Positions 24,190 to 31,698 of a stretch of 52,625 bases of DNA are shown here, one piece after another. Below the pieces are notes generated by a model that was not told the origin of the DNA, did no database searches, and saw only the letters and a program-made list of their open reading frames with translations. A program made the position numbers and the translations under genes. The number at the start of each line of letters is the position of its first letter. Positions within the stretch are counted from its first letter, which is position 1. Source of the DNA: Streptomyces sp. ISL-11 (GTDB lineage Bacteria > Actinomycetota > Actinomycetes > Streptomycetales > Streptomycetaceae); assembly GCF_018614525.1 (NCBI RefSeq), contig NZ_JAGGOL010000068.1, forward strand, positions 1 to 52,625, in the 5' to 3' direction.

Positions 24190-25962
24190 TCACTGCTCCT
24201 TGATCTTCAAGTACTTGAGGACGTCTTCGAAGAGCTTGTCGCCGTTCTTGCGGCCCTCGCCCTTCTCGGGCATGGTCACCCGGAGCGTCCAGGAGGCGGT
24301 CTTCGCGTCGTTGACGATGACCTGGGTGCGCAGGAGGCTCTTGGGGGCCTCCTCGCTGTCCCCGGACTCCCGGTAGACGGTGACGACCTCCGCCGCGTCC
24401 ATGCCCTGGTGGCGCGCCGCCTCGGCCGTGGTCGACTTGGCGTCGTTGACCGAGAGCGCGCTGCCGCTCTTGAGGTGATCGGCGATCCTCTTGGCCTCGA
24501 CGTCGGCCGAGCCGATGTCCTTCGGCTCCTTGTCCACCACCGACTTGCGGCGCTGCTCCAGGGTGTCCCGGTCCAGGCTGATATGGAAGACACCGCTGGG
24601 GTCGCCGAACTCGACCAGTCCGTCCTCGGCCTTCAGCTTCTTGGTGTAGTCCTCGGGGACCGTGAGGGACGCCTTGACGATCTCGGGCTCGTCCACGACC
24701 TTCCAGTGCAGCGGAACGGCCGGTCCCACCGCGAAGGGGTTGACGATGAACAGCGCGGCCGCGGCGGCCACGGCCACCACACCGCCGCCGAGCCCCCACT
24801 GCGCCTTGCGGTTGCCCTGGAGGACGGGCGGCATCCACTTGCTGCCGGTGGCCTGCGGGCGCGTCGCGGTGAACGCCGCCGACTGCGGGGCCGGCCGGGC
24901 CACGGCGTCCAGTACTTGCCGGACCTGGGCCTGCGTCGGGCGGGAGGCGGGGTCCTTGCGGAGCAGCCCCATGACGATCGTGCCCAGCTCGCCCGAGCCG
25001 CGCGCGGGCGTCTGCGGCTCGGTGGACAGGATGGACTGGAGGGTCGCGGGGGTGTTGGAACGGCGGAAGGGCGAGACGCCCTCCACGGCCGCGTACAGCA
25101 CGACACCGAGCGACCACAGGTCCGACTCCGGGCCCGGCCGCTGGCCCAGCACTCGCTCCGGCGCCACGTATTCGGGCGAACCGACGAACGCGCCCGTCTC
25201 CGTCAGACCCTGCTCGCCCTCGATCTGGGCTATGCCGAAGTCGGTGAGCACGACGCGCTCGTTGGGGCCCAGCAGGACGTTGTCGGGCTTCACGTCGCGG
25301 TGCAGGACGCCCGCCTCGTGCGCGGCGGCCAGTGCGCCCAGGACGGCCAGGCCGATCCGGGCGGCCTCGCGCGGATCCAGGGTGCCTTCCGCGAGCACGT
25401 CGCCGAGCGACCGACCGCGCACCAGCTCCATGACGATCCACGGACGACCGTCCTCGACGACGACGTCGTGGACGGTGACGACCGAGGGATGGTCGATACG
25501 GGCGGCGGCGCGGGCCTCGCGCTGCATGCGCTGGTGGACGTTCTGCCGCTGGTACTCGGGCAGGTGGTCGGGGACGCGGGGTTCCTTGACGGCCACGTCG
25601 CGGTCGACGACCTCGTCGCGCGCCTTCCAGACGGTGCCCATGCCGCCGTGGCCGAGACGCGAGACGAGGCGGTAACGGCCGCCCAGCAGGCGGCCGCTGC
25701 CGGGCTCGGCGGCGGAGGGCTCGGGGGCCGGGGCGTGGACGGTGGGCTGCGGGGCGGGCGGGGTGGCCGGGGTGTACGGGTGGCCCGCTGTCCGCGGGGC
25801 GGGCGGGGTGTGTCCCGGTTGCGGTGCCGGTGGGAAACCCGGCGCGTGAGGGGCCGCTGAAACCTGCGGTGCTGCGGGTGCGGCGCTCCGGGCGGGTACA
25901 GGCGCCGGCGGCTGGAGGTCGTAGCTGGTGGGCTCGTTCGCCCATCCCCCGTCGTTCGTCAT
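24190..25962 (-). CDS. Transmembrane Ser/Thr protein kinase 2
   Basis: 590-aa Hanks-type kinase with an unusually long Pro/Ala-rich cytoplasmic N-terminus (1-90). Kinase core: GHGGMG (104-109), lysine K126 in VAVKEP, HRDVKPDN, DFGIAQ and YVAPERV. A single transmembrane helix (about 388-412, GGGVVAVAAAAALFIVNPF) leads to an extracytoplasmic domain of about 175 residues (LTVPEDYTKKL, FGDPSGVFHISLD, ASWTLRVTMPEKGEG). This domain is predicted PsbP/Mog1-like and similar in layout to kinases 1 and 3, but has no PASTA repeats. It lies just downstream of the kinase 3 gene (75-bp gap), so the two are probably co-transcribed or the product of tandem duplication. Confidence 0.9.
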   Translation of the reverse strand: MTNDGGWANEPTSYDLQPPAPVPARSAAPAAPQVSAAPHAPGFPPAPQPGHTPPAPRTAGHPYTPATPPAPQPTVHAPAPEPSAAEPGSGRLLGGRYRLVSRLGHGGMGTVWKARDEVVDRDVAVKEPRVPDHLPEYQRQNVHQRMQREARAAARIDHPSVVTVHDVVVEDGRPWIVMELVRGRSLGDVLAEGTLDPREAARIGLAVLGALAAAHEAGVLHRDVKPDNVLLGPNERVVLTDFGIAQIEGEQGLTETGAFVGSPEYVAPERVLGQRPGPESDLWSLGVVLYAAVEGVSPFRRSNTPATLQSILSTEPQTPARGSGELGTIVMGLLRKDPASRPTQAQVRQVLDAVARPAPQSAAFTATRPQATGSKWMPPVLQGNRKAQWGLGGGVVAVAAAAALFIVNPFAVGPAVPLHWKVVDEPEIVKASLTVPEDYTKKLKAEDGLVEFGDPSGVFHISLDRDTLEQRRKSVVDKEPKDIGSADVEAKRIADHLKSGSALSVNDAKSTTAEAARHQGMDAAEVVTVYRESGDSEEAPKSLLRTQVIVNDAKTASWTLRVTMPEKGEGRKNGDKLFEDVLKYLKIKEQ

Positions 25963-26037
25963 GCCCCCATCATCACTGATGCCGGTGTCCCGGCCGTACC
26001 CGCTTCGCGGGCCGCCCCGGCGGCCCGGGCGCCGGGC

Positions 26038-27597
26038 TCAGGGGCTGGAAACGGGCCGGACCCGTACGAACGTGGCGAGCGCGGTGTCCGCGTACCGCCG
26101 CGCCTCGGCGGCCCGCGACGCCGGGCCGGACACCCACAGGTCATACATCTTGCCCCCTTCGTCCCAGCAGATGTCATACGTGCGCAGCGGCCCGGTGCCG
26201 GGGCCGTTCCAGGTGAACTCCCACGTGGCGGCCCGGTGGCCGCGGTGCGTGGTCTGCCCGAGCGTGGCGGAGCGGTAGCCCGGGTAGCGCTCCGGGGCCT
26301 GCGCGGCGGCACCGCGCAGCGCGCCCAGGGGGCCCTCTTCCTGCGGATCCTGGATGAGGACACCGAGGCGGAAGTCCCGGTCGGACGAGTAGTAGTAGAC
26401 GCGCGGCGGTTCGAGAGAACGGGTGAAGCCCTCGGGGACGGCCAGGGCGAATCCGGCCGGATCGCGCACGGCCCGGTAGCCGGGCGGCGCCACGACGGTC
26501 GCGGTGGCGGGCGGCTCGGCGACGGACGGGGACCAGGCCACGGGCCCGCTCGTCGCGCGCGTGGGCGCGGAACCGCTGCCGGTGGCGTCCCGGCCGGCCA
26601 GCAGGACGGCGGCACCGGCGCCCACGCCGGCGAGGGTCACCACCGCGACGGCCGCCATGAGGGCGGTACGGGCGCGCGGCCGGTGACCGGGCCCGTACGG
26701 GCCGGGTGAGGCACGCTGAGTCGGTACGGCGCCGGCCGGGGGGCCGGGATCCCGGTCGGCGGCACCTCGTTCGACGTACGCGCGCAGCAGCCGTTCCGCC
26801 TCCTCCGCGCCCATCCTGCGCAGAGGGTCGCGCTCCAGCAGGCCCCGTACGACCGGCAGCAGCGGGCCCGCGCCCGCCGGTGGCCGGATCTCGTCGTGGA
26901 CGACCGCTTGGAGGACACCGCCGAGCGAGTCCCTGTGAAAGGGCGATTCGCCGCTGAGCGCGACGCACAACAGCACGCCCACGGACCACAGGTCGGAGGC
27001 GGGACCGGTCTCGACGCCGGAGATCCGTTCGGGTGCGGTGTACTCGGGCGAGCCGACGAACGCGCCCGACTCGGTGATGGTCGTGGCCCCCGATACCTGC
27101 GCGATGCCGAAGTCCGTCAGGACGACGCGTCCGGTGCCTGCCTCCAGCAGGACGTTCGCGGGCTTGATGTCACGGTGCAGCACCCCGCGCGCGTGCGCGA
27201 CGCGCACCGCGCCGAGCAGCGCCACCCCGATCCGGGCCGCCTCCCACGCGCCCACCGGCCCGTCCGCCACCAGCACGTCGGACAGGGCGCGGCCCTCGAC
27301 GAGCTCCATCACGATCCAGGGCCGCCCGTCCTGAAGCACTATGTCGTGCAGGACGACCACGTTCGGGTGACTGATCAGCGCCGCCGCGCGGGCCTCGCGC
27401 AGCGTGCGGTCGATCTGCGCGTGGGCGGCGGGCCCGGCGAGGGCTCCCCCGTCCAGGTGCAGCTCCTTGACCGCGACTTCTCTGGCCAGCAGTTCATCCG
27501 TGGCACGCCATACGGTGCCCATACCGCCGCGAGCGATCCTCGCGCTGAGGCGGTAGCGTCCGGCGATCAGACCATCGTGCGCAGCGAAGGTCCCCAT
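26038..27597 (-). CDS. Transmembrane Ser/Thr protein kinase 3
   Basis: 519-aa Hanks-type kinase: ARGGMG P-loop (22-27), catalytic K44 in VAVKEL, HRDIKPAN, DFGIAQ and YTAPERI. A transmembrane helix follows (TALMAAVAVVTLAGVGAGAAVL), then a short linker and an extracytoplasmic domain (YRAVRDPAGFALAVPEGFTR, DFRLGVLIQDPQ, ATWEFTWNGPG). The domain strongly resembles the end of kinase 1, including the WEFTW motif. ATG 27597 (MGTFAAHDG) is preferred over a start 33 bp upstream because the conserved (L)IAGRYRL begins soon after. First of the tandem kinase pair; the cupin gene is 60 bp upstream on the same strand. Confidence 0.9.
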   Translation of the reverse strand: MGTFAAHDGLIAGRYRLSARIARGGMGTVWRATDELLAREVAVKELHLDGGALAGPAAHAQIDRTLREARAAALISHPNVVVLHDIVLQDGRPWIVMELVEGRALSDVLVADGPVGAWEAARIGVALLGAVRVAHARGVLHRDIKPANVLLEAGTGRVVLTDFGIAQVSGATTITESGAFVGSPEYTAPERISGVETGPASDLWSVGVLLCVALSGESPFHRDSLGGVLQAVVHDEIRPPAGAGPLLPVVRGLLERDPLRRMGAEEAERLLRAYVERGAADRDPGPPAGAVPTQRASPGPYGPGHRPRARTALMAAVAVVTLAGVGAGAAVLLAGRDATGSGSAPTRATSGPVAWSPSVAEPPATATVVAPPGYRAVRDPAGFALAVPEGFTRSLEPPRVYYYSSDRDFRLGVLIQDPQEEGPLGALRGAAAQAPERYPGYRSATLGQTTHRGHRAATWEFTWNGPGTGPLRTYDICWDEGGKMYDLWVSGPASRAAEARRYADTALATFVRVRPVSSP

Positions 27598-27657
27598 ACG
27601 CCCATCTTTCCCCACCTCCCCCCGGCCCACCGCCTCCGTACCGTCCGCTTCGCCGCG

Positions 27658-27954
27658 CTACCGCTCGACGATGATCAGCACGCCGTGGCTTCCGGCCCGC
27701 ACGGCGTGCGGTGTGCGCGGCGGCACGAGGCACAGCTCGCCCGGACCGACGGTCAGACGGGTGCCGTCGAGGTCGAGTTCGAGAGCCCCCTCGACGACGA
27801 AGAGCGCCTCGGCATCGCCGTGCACCTCCTCTTCGCCTTCCGCGCCGTCCATCCGCAGCGCCTTCACACGGGTCCCGCCGAGGTCACCCAGCACCTGAGA
27901 TTTCCATGCCGCGCCAAGCCCTTGGGCCACGTCGACAACGTTGATCGTTTCCAT
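27658..27954 (-). CDS. Small single-domain cupin protein
   Basis: 98-aa cupin_2-type barrel. Motif 1 is present but altered: EVHGDAEALFVVEGALEL, with one histidine and E/D where G(X)5HXH usually stands; motif 2 reads PGELCLVPPRTPHAVRA, with the H in TPHAV. A metal site is therefore possible but with a nonstandard ligand set. Such small cupins may bind or isomerise small molecules or act as ligand-binding modules; function unknown. ATG at 27954, with no strong Shine-Dalgarno. The dyad operator of the next, divergent gene lies 80 bp upstream, so this gene may share that control region. Confidence 0.75.
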   Translation of the reverse strand: METINVVDVAQGLGAAWKSQVLGDLGGTRVKALRMDGAEGEEEVHGDAEALFVVEGALELDLDGTRLTVGPGELCLVPPRTPHAVRAGSHGVLIIVER

Positions 27955-28033
27955 GGGGCGAGACGGTAGTGCGGCGGTGCGCACAGTGGGCTGACCGTTG
28001 GGCAAAGGTTCGCGGGAGGGAGCGGCGACCCAT

Positions 28034-28064
28034 ACTTGCCAAGTTGGAAAGTACAAGTCATTCT
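28034..28064 (+). promoter_or_regulatory. Promoter with 19-bp dyad operator ACTTnCCAAnTTGGnAAGT
   Basis: ACTTGCCAAGTTGGAAAGT (28034-28052) is symmetric at all but the three N positions. It overlaps a plausible promoter: TTGCCA (28036-28041), 17-bp spacer, CATTCT (28059-28064). It lies 56 bp before the ATG of a two-gene operon whose second gene encodes a winged-helix regulator, so autoregulation is likely (inference). It may also act on the divergent cupin gene. Confidence 0.65.
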
Positions 28065-28119
28065 GGAAAGAGAGGACAGCAGGCCAAGGTCTGACGAGCA
28101 CAGGGGGCGGGGACGGGGC

Positions 28120-28539
28120 ATGAGCGGATTCACGGACGCCGCGACGACGTTGAGGCGGGCGGCCGAACTGGAGCGGTCGGCGCGGACGCGAAGCGGCTGG
28201 TACGCGCGCTACCTCTGGGCGTTCGCGGCCGCGCAGCTGGTTCTGGTTCCCATGGCCCTCCTGTGGCACGGCCCCACGTCGGCGACCGTCTACGCACTGG
28301 CCAACACACTGCTCGTGACGGGGCTGACCATCTATTCCACGCGGCAGCGCGCGGTGCGCCGGGGCTTCGGAGTGACGCACGGGGTGCTGGTCGGCTCGTG
28401 GGCCACCGTCTTCGCCCTGACGGTCGTTCTCGGCACCACGGTCTTCAGGGACAGTTGGGCCTTCGCGGTCGTCAGTGCGGTGGGGTGTGCGCTGCCGCTG
28501 GCCACGGGTGCCTGGCGGGAGGGGCACCGGTCGTCGTGA
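28120..28539 (+). CDS. Small two-to-four-helix membrane protein, operon with a winged-helix regulator
   Basis: 139-aa protein. An amphipathic N-terminus (TTLRRAAELERSARTRSGWY) precedes hydrophobic segments LWAFAAAQLVLVPMALLW, ATVYALANTLLVTGLTIY, VLVGSWATVFALTVVLG and SWAFAVVSAVGCALPLATGAW: four transmembrane helices. Not a family I can name. Its stop overlaps the GTG of the following regulator by 4 bp, so the two are made together. Membrane protein plus DNA-binding protein from one autoregulated operon is a common arrangement in Streptomyces, possibly with the membrane protein as sensor or efflux accessory (inference). Confidence 0.7.
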   Translation: MSGFTDAATTLRRAAELERSARTRSGWYARYLWAFAAAQLVLVPMALLWHGPTSATVYALANTLLVTGLTIYSTRQRAVRRGFGVTHGVLVGSWATVFALTVVLGTTVFRDSWAFAVVSAVGCALPLATGAWREGHRSS

Positions 28540-28868
28540 AAGAAGAGGCAACGACCGGCGAGCCCGGGGGCAAGCACCCCCGGCACGGCCTCGCGCCCCT
28601 GCTGAACGCTCCCGTAAGGCTGTCGGTGGTGGCAGCGCTGGCACCGCTGGACAAGGCCGAGTTCGGCTTCGTACGCGACCTGGTCGAGGTCTCGGACTCG
28701 GTGCTCTCCAAGCAGGTCGCGGCGTTGGAGGAGGCGGGCTGGGTCACCGTTCACAAGGGACGGGTGGGGCGGCGCCCTCGCACCTGGCTCTCCCTGAACG
28801 CCGAGGGCCGCGCCGTCTACCGGCGGCATGTGGCGGCACTGCGGGCGATCGCGGAGGGCGGCGGGTAG
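28536..28868 (+). CDS. Winged-helix transcriptional regulator (MarR/HTH_27-like)
   Basis: 110-aa DNA-binding protein. HTH region: LLNAPVRLSVVAAL, AEFGFVRDLVEVSDSVLSKQVAALEEAGWVTV, with wing KGRVGRRPRTWLSLNAEGRAVY. This matches the short one-domain regulators that follow membrane proteins in actinobacteria (DUF/HTH_27 group). It starts at GTG 28536 overlapping the membrane protein stop (GTGA). The likely operator is the 19-bp dyad at 28034. No ligand-binding domain is visible, so sensing may be through dimerisation or the membrane partner. Confidence 0.82.
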   Translation: MKEEATTGEPGGKHPRHGLAPLLNAPVRLSVVAALAPLDKAEFGFVRDLVEVSDSVLSKQVAALEEAGWVTVHKGRVGRRPRTWLSLNAEGRAVYRRHVAALRAIAEGGG

Positions 28869-28907
28869 GGCCTGGGCGACGGCGTCCGCGCCGACGGGCC
28901 CATACGA

Positions 28908-28917
28908 CATTTGTCAT
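28908..28917. promoter_or_regulatory. GACATTTGTC dyad in the 152-bp gap before the DUF membrane gene
   Basis: GACA-TT-TGTC is a perfect 10-bp dyad, extended imperfectly as ACGACATTTGTCATG. It lies about 105 bp upstream of the ATG at 29021. Similar TGACA-n-TGTCA sites are bound by NarL-type regulators such as DesR-like proteins. The rest of the gap shows nothing clear. Confidence 0.35.
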
Positions 28918-29020
28918 GGGGAATGGAGTACACCCCGCACTGCCCCCGGCGCCCGCCCGACGGAATGATCGTGGGTGTCAGGAAGACGGCACACCAGATC
29001 ACTCACCAGAGGCGGGGCAC

Positions 29021-29464
29021 ATGAACGGCATCACCGAGGGGCAGACCGAGAACACGCAGGCTGCCGCTCTGTCCGAGGTGAAGCCCCTGCCCGTGTGGTT
29101 CTTCGCCTTCGAAGGCGCCCTGGGTGCGGCGTTCGACCTGTGCAAGGCGTGGGACAACGCCTGGATGGTGCTTGTCGCGCTCGGCGCGGTGAACATCGTG
29201 ATCGGGCTGACGGTGCTGCGCCGCCGTACGAAGCTGGTGAAGGCCATGCTCAAGAACTCCCGCACCCGCAAGATCGTATTCGCCCTGGTCGCCCTTCGTC
29301 TCGGCGTGCACGTCCTGCTGGGTGTGGTCGGCGCCCCGGTCACCTCCACGGCGGCCCACGTGGCGGTCGGGCTCGTCATGGCCGCGGTGACGGTGGGGCT
29401 GCTGTGGTTCGACCAGCGGGTCACGTTCCGCGCCCTGGGGCTCATACCTGCCCGCACCGCCTGA
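29021..29464 (+). CDS. Four-helix integral membrane protein of unknown function
   Basis: 147-aa protein with a polar N-terminus (about 24 residues) and hydrophobic segments VWFFAFEGALGAAFDL, AWMVLVALGAVNIVIGL, IVFALVALRLGVHVLLGVV and VAVGLVMAAVTVGLLW. A basic loop (RRRTKLVKAMLKNSRTRK) between helices 2 and 3 should be cytoplasmic. I do not recognise the family. GAGGCGGGGC is a modest ribosome site. A separate transcription unit after the winged-helix regulator gene, with a possible dyad operator in the gap. Confidence 0.7.
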   Translation: MNGITEGQTENTQAAALSEVKPLPVWFFAFEGALGAAFDLCKAWDNAWMVLVALGAVNIVIGLTVLRRRTKLVKAMLKNSRTRKIVFALVALRLGVHVLLGVVGAPVTSTAAHVAVGLVMAAVTVGLLWFDQRVTFRALGLIPARTA

Positions 29465-29534
29465 CCCCTCGGCGCCGGGTGGTGTCCGGCGGCGCGGCGG
29501 GACCCCCTGGGGCAGCCCGGCCGCCGCACGGACG

Positions 29535-29801
29535 TCAGACCGTCTGGGCCACCGCCACGAAGACGGCCCTGCGCATACGACGCAGCCGCACCGCCCGCTG
29601 CGCCGCCTGCGCCAGCCACTGCGCTGCCGCACGGTCCGCGTGGCGGGCGCGCTCGCCAGGGACCACCGTCTGCGGCAACTCCGTCGGCCGCACGGCCCCG
29701 TAGTCCGTGAACCGTACGACCCCGCACCCCTGGCACCGCGACTCGCCCCGACCGTGCGACCACCCCGCCTGATGCCGGCATTCCTTCGCGCGTACGGACA
29801 T
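29535..29801 (-). CDS. Small Cys/His-containing Streptomyces protein
   Basis: 88-aa basic protein. N-terminal ECRHQAGWSH and ESRCQGCGVVRFTDYGAVRP: a C-x-H plus CxxC set that could form a small zinc ribbon. The C-terminus is Arg/Ala-rich helical (LAQAAQRAVRLRRMRR). ATG 29801 shares one base with the TGA of the upstream gene (TGATG), with GGAG before it, so it is translationally coupled. It resembles small hypothetical proteins that sit beside GntR regulators in Streptomyces. Function unknown; nucleic-acid binding is possible. Confidence 0.65.
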   Translation of the reverse strand: MSVRAKECRHQAGWSHGRGESRCQGCGVVRFTDYGAVRPTELPQTVVPGERARHADRAAAQWLAQAAQRAVRLRRMRRAVFVAVAQTV

Positions 29802-30145
29802 CAGCTCCACTCCTTCACCGGCGTGTGCGCCGACCGCCAGTGCCGCCGCTGCGCGACGAGGGCGTTGCCCGTCTCGACCTCGTCACTCCCTTGCGCGGCG
29901 GCCCGGTACGCGGCATCCAGCTCCGCGCATTCCGTGCAGCCGTACAGGGGCCTGGTCCCGGCCGGCCACAGCCCGGCCGCCTCCCGCTCTTCTCTTGTCG
30001 CCAAACGCAGGGCGGCGAAGGGGACTTCCCACTCCCGCCCCCCGCCGGGCTCCCGCACCCGCGTGTGCCTGCCGCTGCCATCGACCACTTGCGCGATCCG
30101 TCCCTCGCGCGTGTCCACCACGAACGCGCCGTTTCTATAGGTCAC
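29801..30145 (-). CDS. Conserved Streptomyces small protein (VTYRxGxxVVDTREGRIxxV family)
   Basis: 114-aa protein. The N-terminal half reads TYRNGAFVVDTREGRIAQVV and GGREWEVPFAALRLATREER, a short beta-barrel-like region seen in many Streptomyces hypothetical proteins. The second half, unusually, continues with YGCTECAELDAAYRAA and an ending RRHWRSAHTP with another Cys/His set (CTEC...H), like a zinc-binding add-on. GTG 30145 has GGGAGG 9 nt upstream; longer starts have no support. First gene of a two-gene operon divergent from the GntR regulator. Function unknown. Confidence 0.68.
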   Translation of the reverse strand: MTYRNGAFVVDTREGRIAQVVDGSGRHTRVREPGGGREWEVPFAALRLATREEREAAGLWPAGTRPLYGCTECAELDAAYRAAAQGSDEVETGNALVAQRRHWRSAHTPVKEWS

Positions 30146-30207
30146 TGTTCCGCACCTCCCGCGCGGGACTGTAGCGCTGTTCGCGAATAGCAGCAATGGA
30201 TCCCAGC

Positions 30208-30239
30208 TGACGTTAATCCGTTAGGGGTCGCATAACGTG
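30208..30239 (+). promoter_or_regulatory. Divergent promoter/operator before the GntR gene
   Basis: CTGACG (30208-30213), 18-bp spacer and CATAAC (30232-30237) form a plausible promoter toward the GntR gene. ACGTTA (30211-30216) and TAACGT (30234-30239) form an inverted repeat over the same region and could be the autoregulatory operator. The 135-bp region also serves the minus-strand pair. Confidence 0.45.
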
Positions 30240-30280
30240 GGAGCCCACAAAGGGCGAAAGGTCAACGGCCGGAGGGCATC

Positions 30281-31054
30281 GTGAGCATCAGCGAGGCGGA
30301 CGCATCGGACCGTCGCTCACTGCATGAGCGGATCGCCGCGGATCTGCGCGACGAAATCATGAGTGGTGACCTGGGGCCTGGCGACAACCTGCCGTCCACT
30401 TCCCGGCTCAAGGCCAGGTTCGACGCCTCCAGCGCCACGGTGCAGAAGGCCCTGCAACTGCTCAAGGAAGAACGGCTGGTCATCGGACGGCCCGGAACCG
30501 CGGTGACCGTACGCGGGCGGCGCCAGCGAACCATGCGTCCCGCGTCGTACATGGCACCGTCCCCAGCGGGTGCGTCGTACCGCTGGCTCACCGAGGCGAC
30601 AAAGCATGGCGGCCGGGCCCGCAGCGAGCTTCTGGGCGTATCCGAGGCCACGCCCTCCGCGGACGTCGCGGCAGCCCTGAACCTCGCCGCAGGCGGCACG
30701 GCTCTGCTGCGCCGCCAGATACTCCTGATCGATGACGAGCCGGTCGAATTGGTCAAGTGCTACTACCCGTTGAACGTCGCCCGCGACACGGCCCTCATGG
30801 AACACCGACGGATCAAGGGCGGTACGCCGACCCTCCTCGCCGACCTGGGATTCCCGCCTCGCCTCAGCGTGGACAAGGTCTCGGCCCGGGTACCCACTCA
30901 GGAGCAGTACACCGCGCTGCGACTGCCCGGCAGCCTGCCGGTTCTCCGGACACTTCGGGTGGTCTACAGCGACAACGAACGTCCCGTCGAGGTCGCGGTC
31001 ATGGCCAAAGCCGGGCATCTCTATGAGCTTCAGTACGAGTTCACGCCGGAATGA
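30281..31054 (+). CDS. GntR/HutC-family transcriptional regulator with UTRA domain
   Basis: 257-aa regulator. N-terminal GntR winged helix (about 10-75: LHERIAADLRDEIMSGDLGPGDNLPSTSRL, then ASSATVQKALQLLKEERLV). The UTRA ligand domain (about 95-255) shows ALLRRQILLIDDEPVELVKCYYP and GGTPTLLADLGFPPR. GTG 30281 is preceded by GGAGGG. It likely represses the divergent pair of small genes and itself, and responds to an unknown small effector. The next gene encodes a UTRA domain alone, 28 bp downstream. Confidence 0.86.
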   Translation: MSISEADASDRRSLHERIAADLRDEIMSGDLGPGDNLPSTSRLKARFDASSATVQKALQLLKEERLVIGRPGTAVTVRGRRQRTMRPASYMAPSPAGASYRWLTEATKHGGRARSELLGVSEATPSADVAAALNLAAGGTALLRRQILLIDDEPVELVKCYYPLNVARDTALMEHRRIKGGTPTLLADLGFPPRLSVDKVSARVPTQEQYTALRLPGSLPVLRTLRVVYSDNERPVEVAVMAKAGHLYELQYEFTPE

Positions 31055-31082
31055 CCGGCGCCCGGAGGAGGGAAACGCCACC

Positions 31083-31637
31083 GTGCCCGCACCCACACCT
31101 CAACCGTCCTGGGACAGCGACTCCACCCGTTACCTGACCCCGCGCACCCCCGGGCAGTCCGACGCCTGGGCCGAGGAAGCCGCCCAAGACAAGCGACGTG
31201 GTGGGCAGCGGCTGCTCGGGGCCGGAGGCGTCGTGCCGCCGGACGGCATCGCGCGGGCGCTCGGGCTCGCCGACGGGGAAGAGGTGATCGTGCGGCGGCG
31301 CCTGATCCTTCTCGACGGCTCGCCCGTCGAGCTCGCCGACTCCTACTACCCCGCCCGTGTCGCCGCCGGCACCGCGCTCGCCGAGCCCAGGAAGGTGCCC
31401 GGCGGCGCGGTGACCCTGCTCGCCGACCTCGGGTACACCGCCACCCGGGTCGAGGAGGCGGTCACCGCTCGCATGCCCACGGAGAGCGAACGCGAGGCGC
31501 TGGAGCTCGGCGACAACGAGCCCGTGCTGGTCCTCTCGCGGATCGTCTTCGCCGGGGACGGCCTGCCCATGGAGGCATGCGAGATGACCATGACCGCGAA
31601 GGAGCGGACCCTCCGCTACCGCATGCGGCTCGCCTGA
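31083..31637 (+). CDS. UTRA-domain protein lacking the GntR DNA-binding domain
   Basis: 184-aa protein. It starts at GTG behind GGAGGAGGG and has no winged-helix region. The sequence from YLTPRTPGQSDAWAEEAA through VRRRLILLDGSPVELADSYYP and GGAVTLLADLGYTATRVEEAV is the effector half of a HutC-type GntR regulator. It may heterodimerise with, or sequester effector from, the complete GntR protein encoded 28 bp upstream; alternatively it is a partly deleted regulator that is still translated. The good ribosome site, clean frame and operon position argue for a working protein. Confidence 0.78.
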   Translation: MPAPTPQPSWDSDSTRYLTPRTPGQSDAWAEEAAQDKRRGGQRLLGAGGVVPPDGIARALGLADGEEVIVRRRLILLDGSPVELADSYYPARVAAGTALAEPRKVPGGAVTLLADLGYTATRVEEAVTARMPTESEREALELGDNEPVLVLSRIVFAGDGLPMEACEMTMTAKERTLRYRMRLA

Positions 31638-31698
31638 CGCGGCGCGGAGCAGGCGTGGGCATGAGCGGGGTGAGCGCGGCCGCAGCGGATCCCCGGGT

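Noticed and set aside
28475..29464. Single long frame joining the winged-helix region and the membrane protein at 29021
   Set aside because: The upstream part is out of frame with the winged-helix protein and has no domain; the membrane protein starts at ATG 29021.
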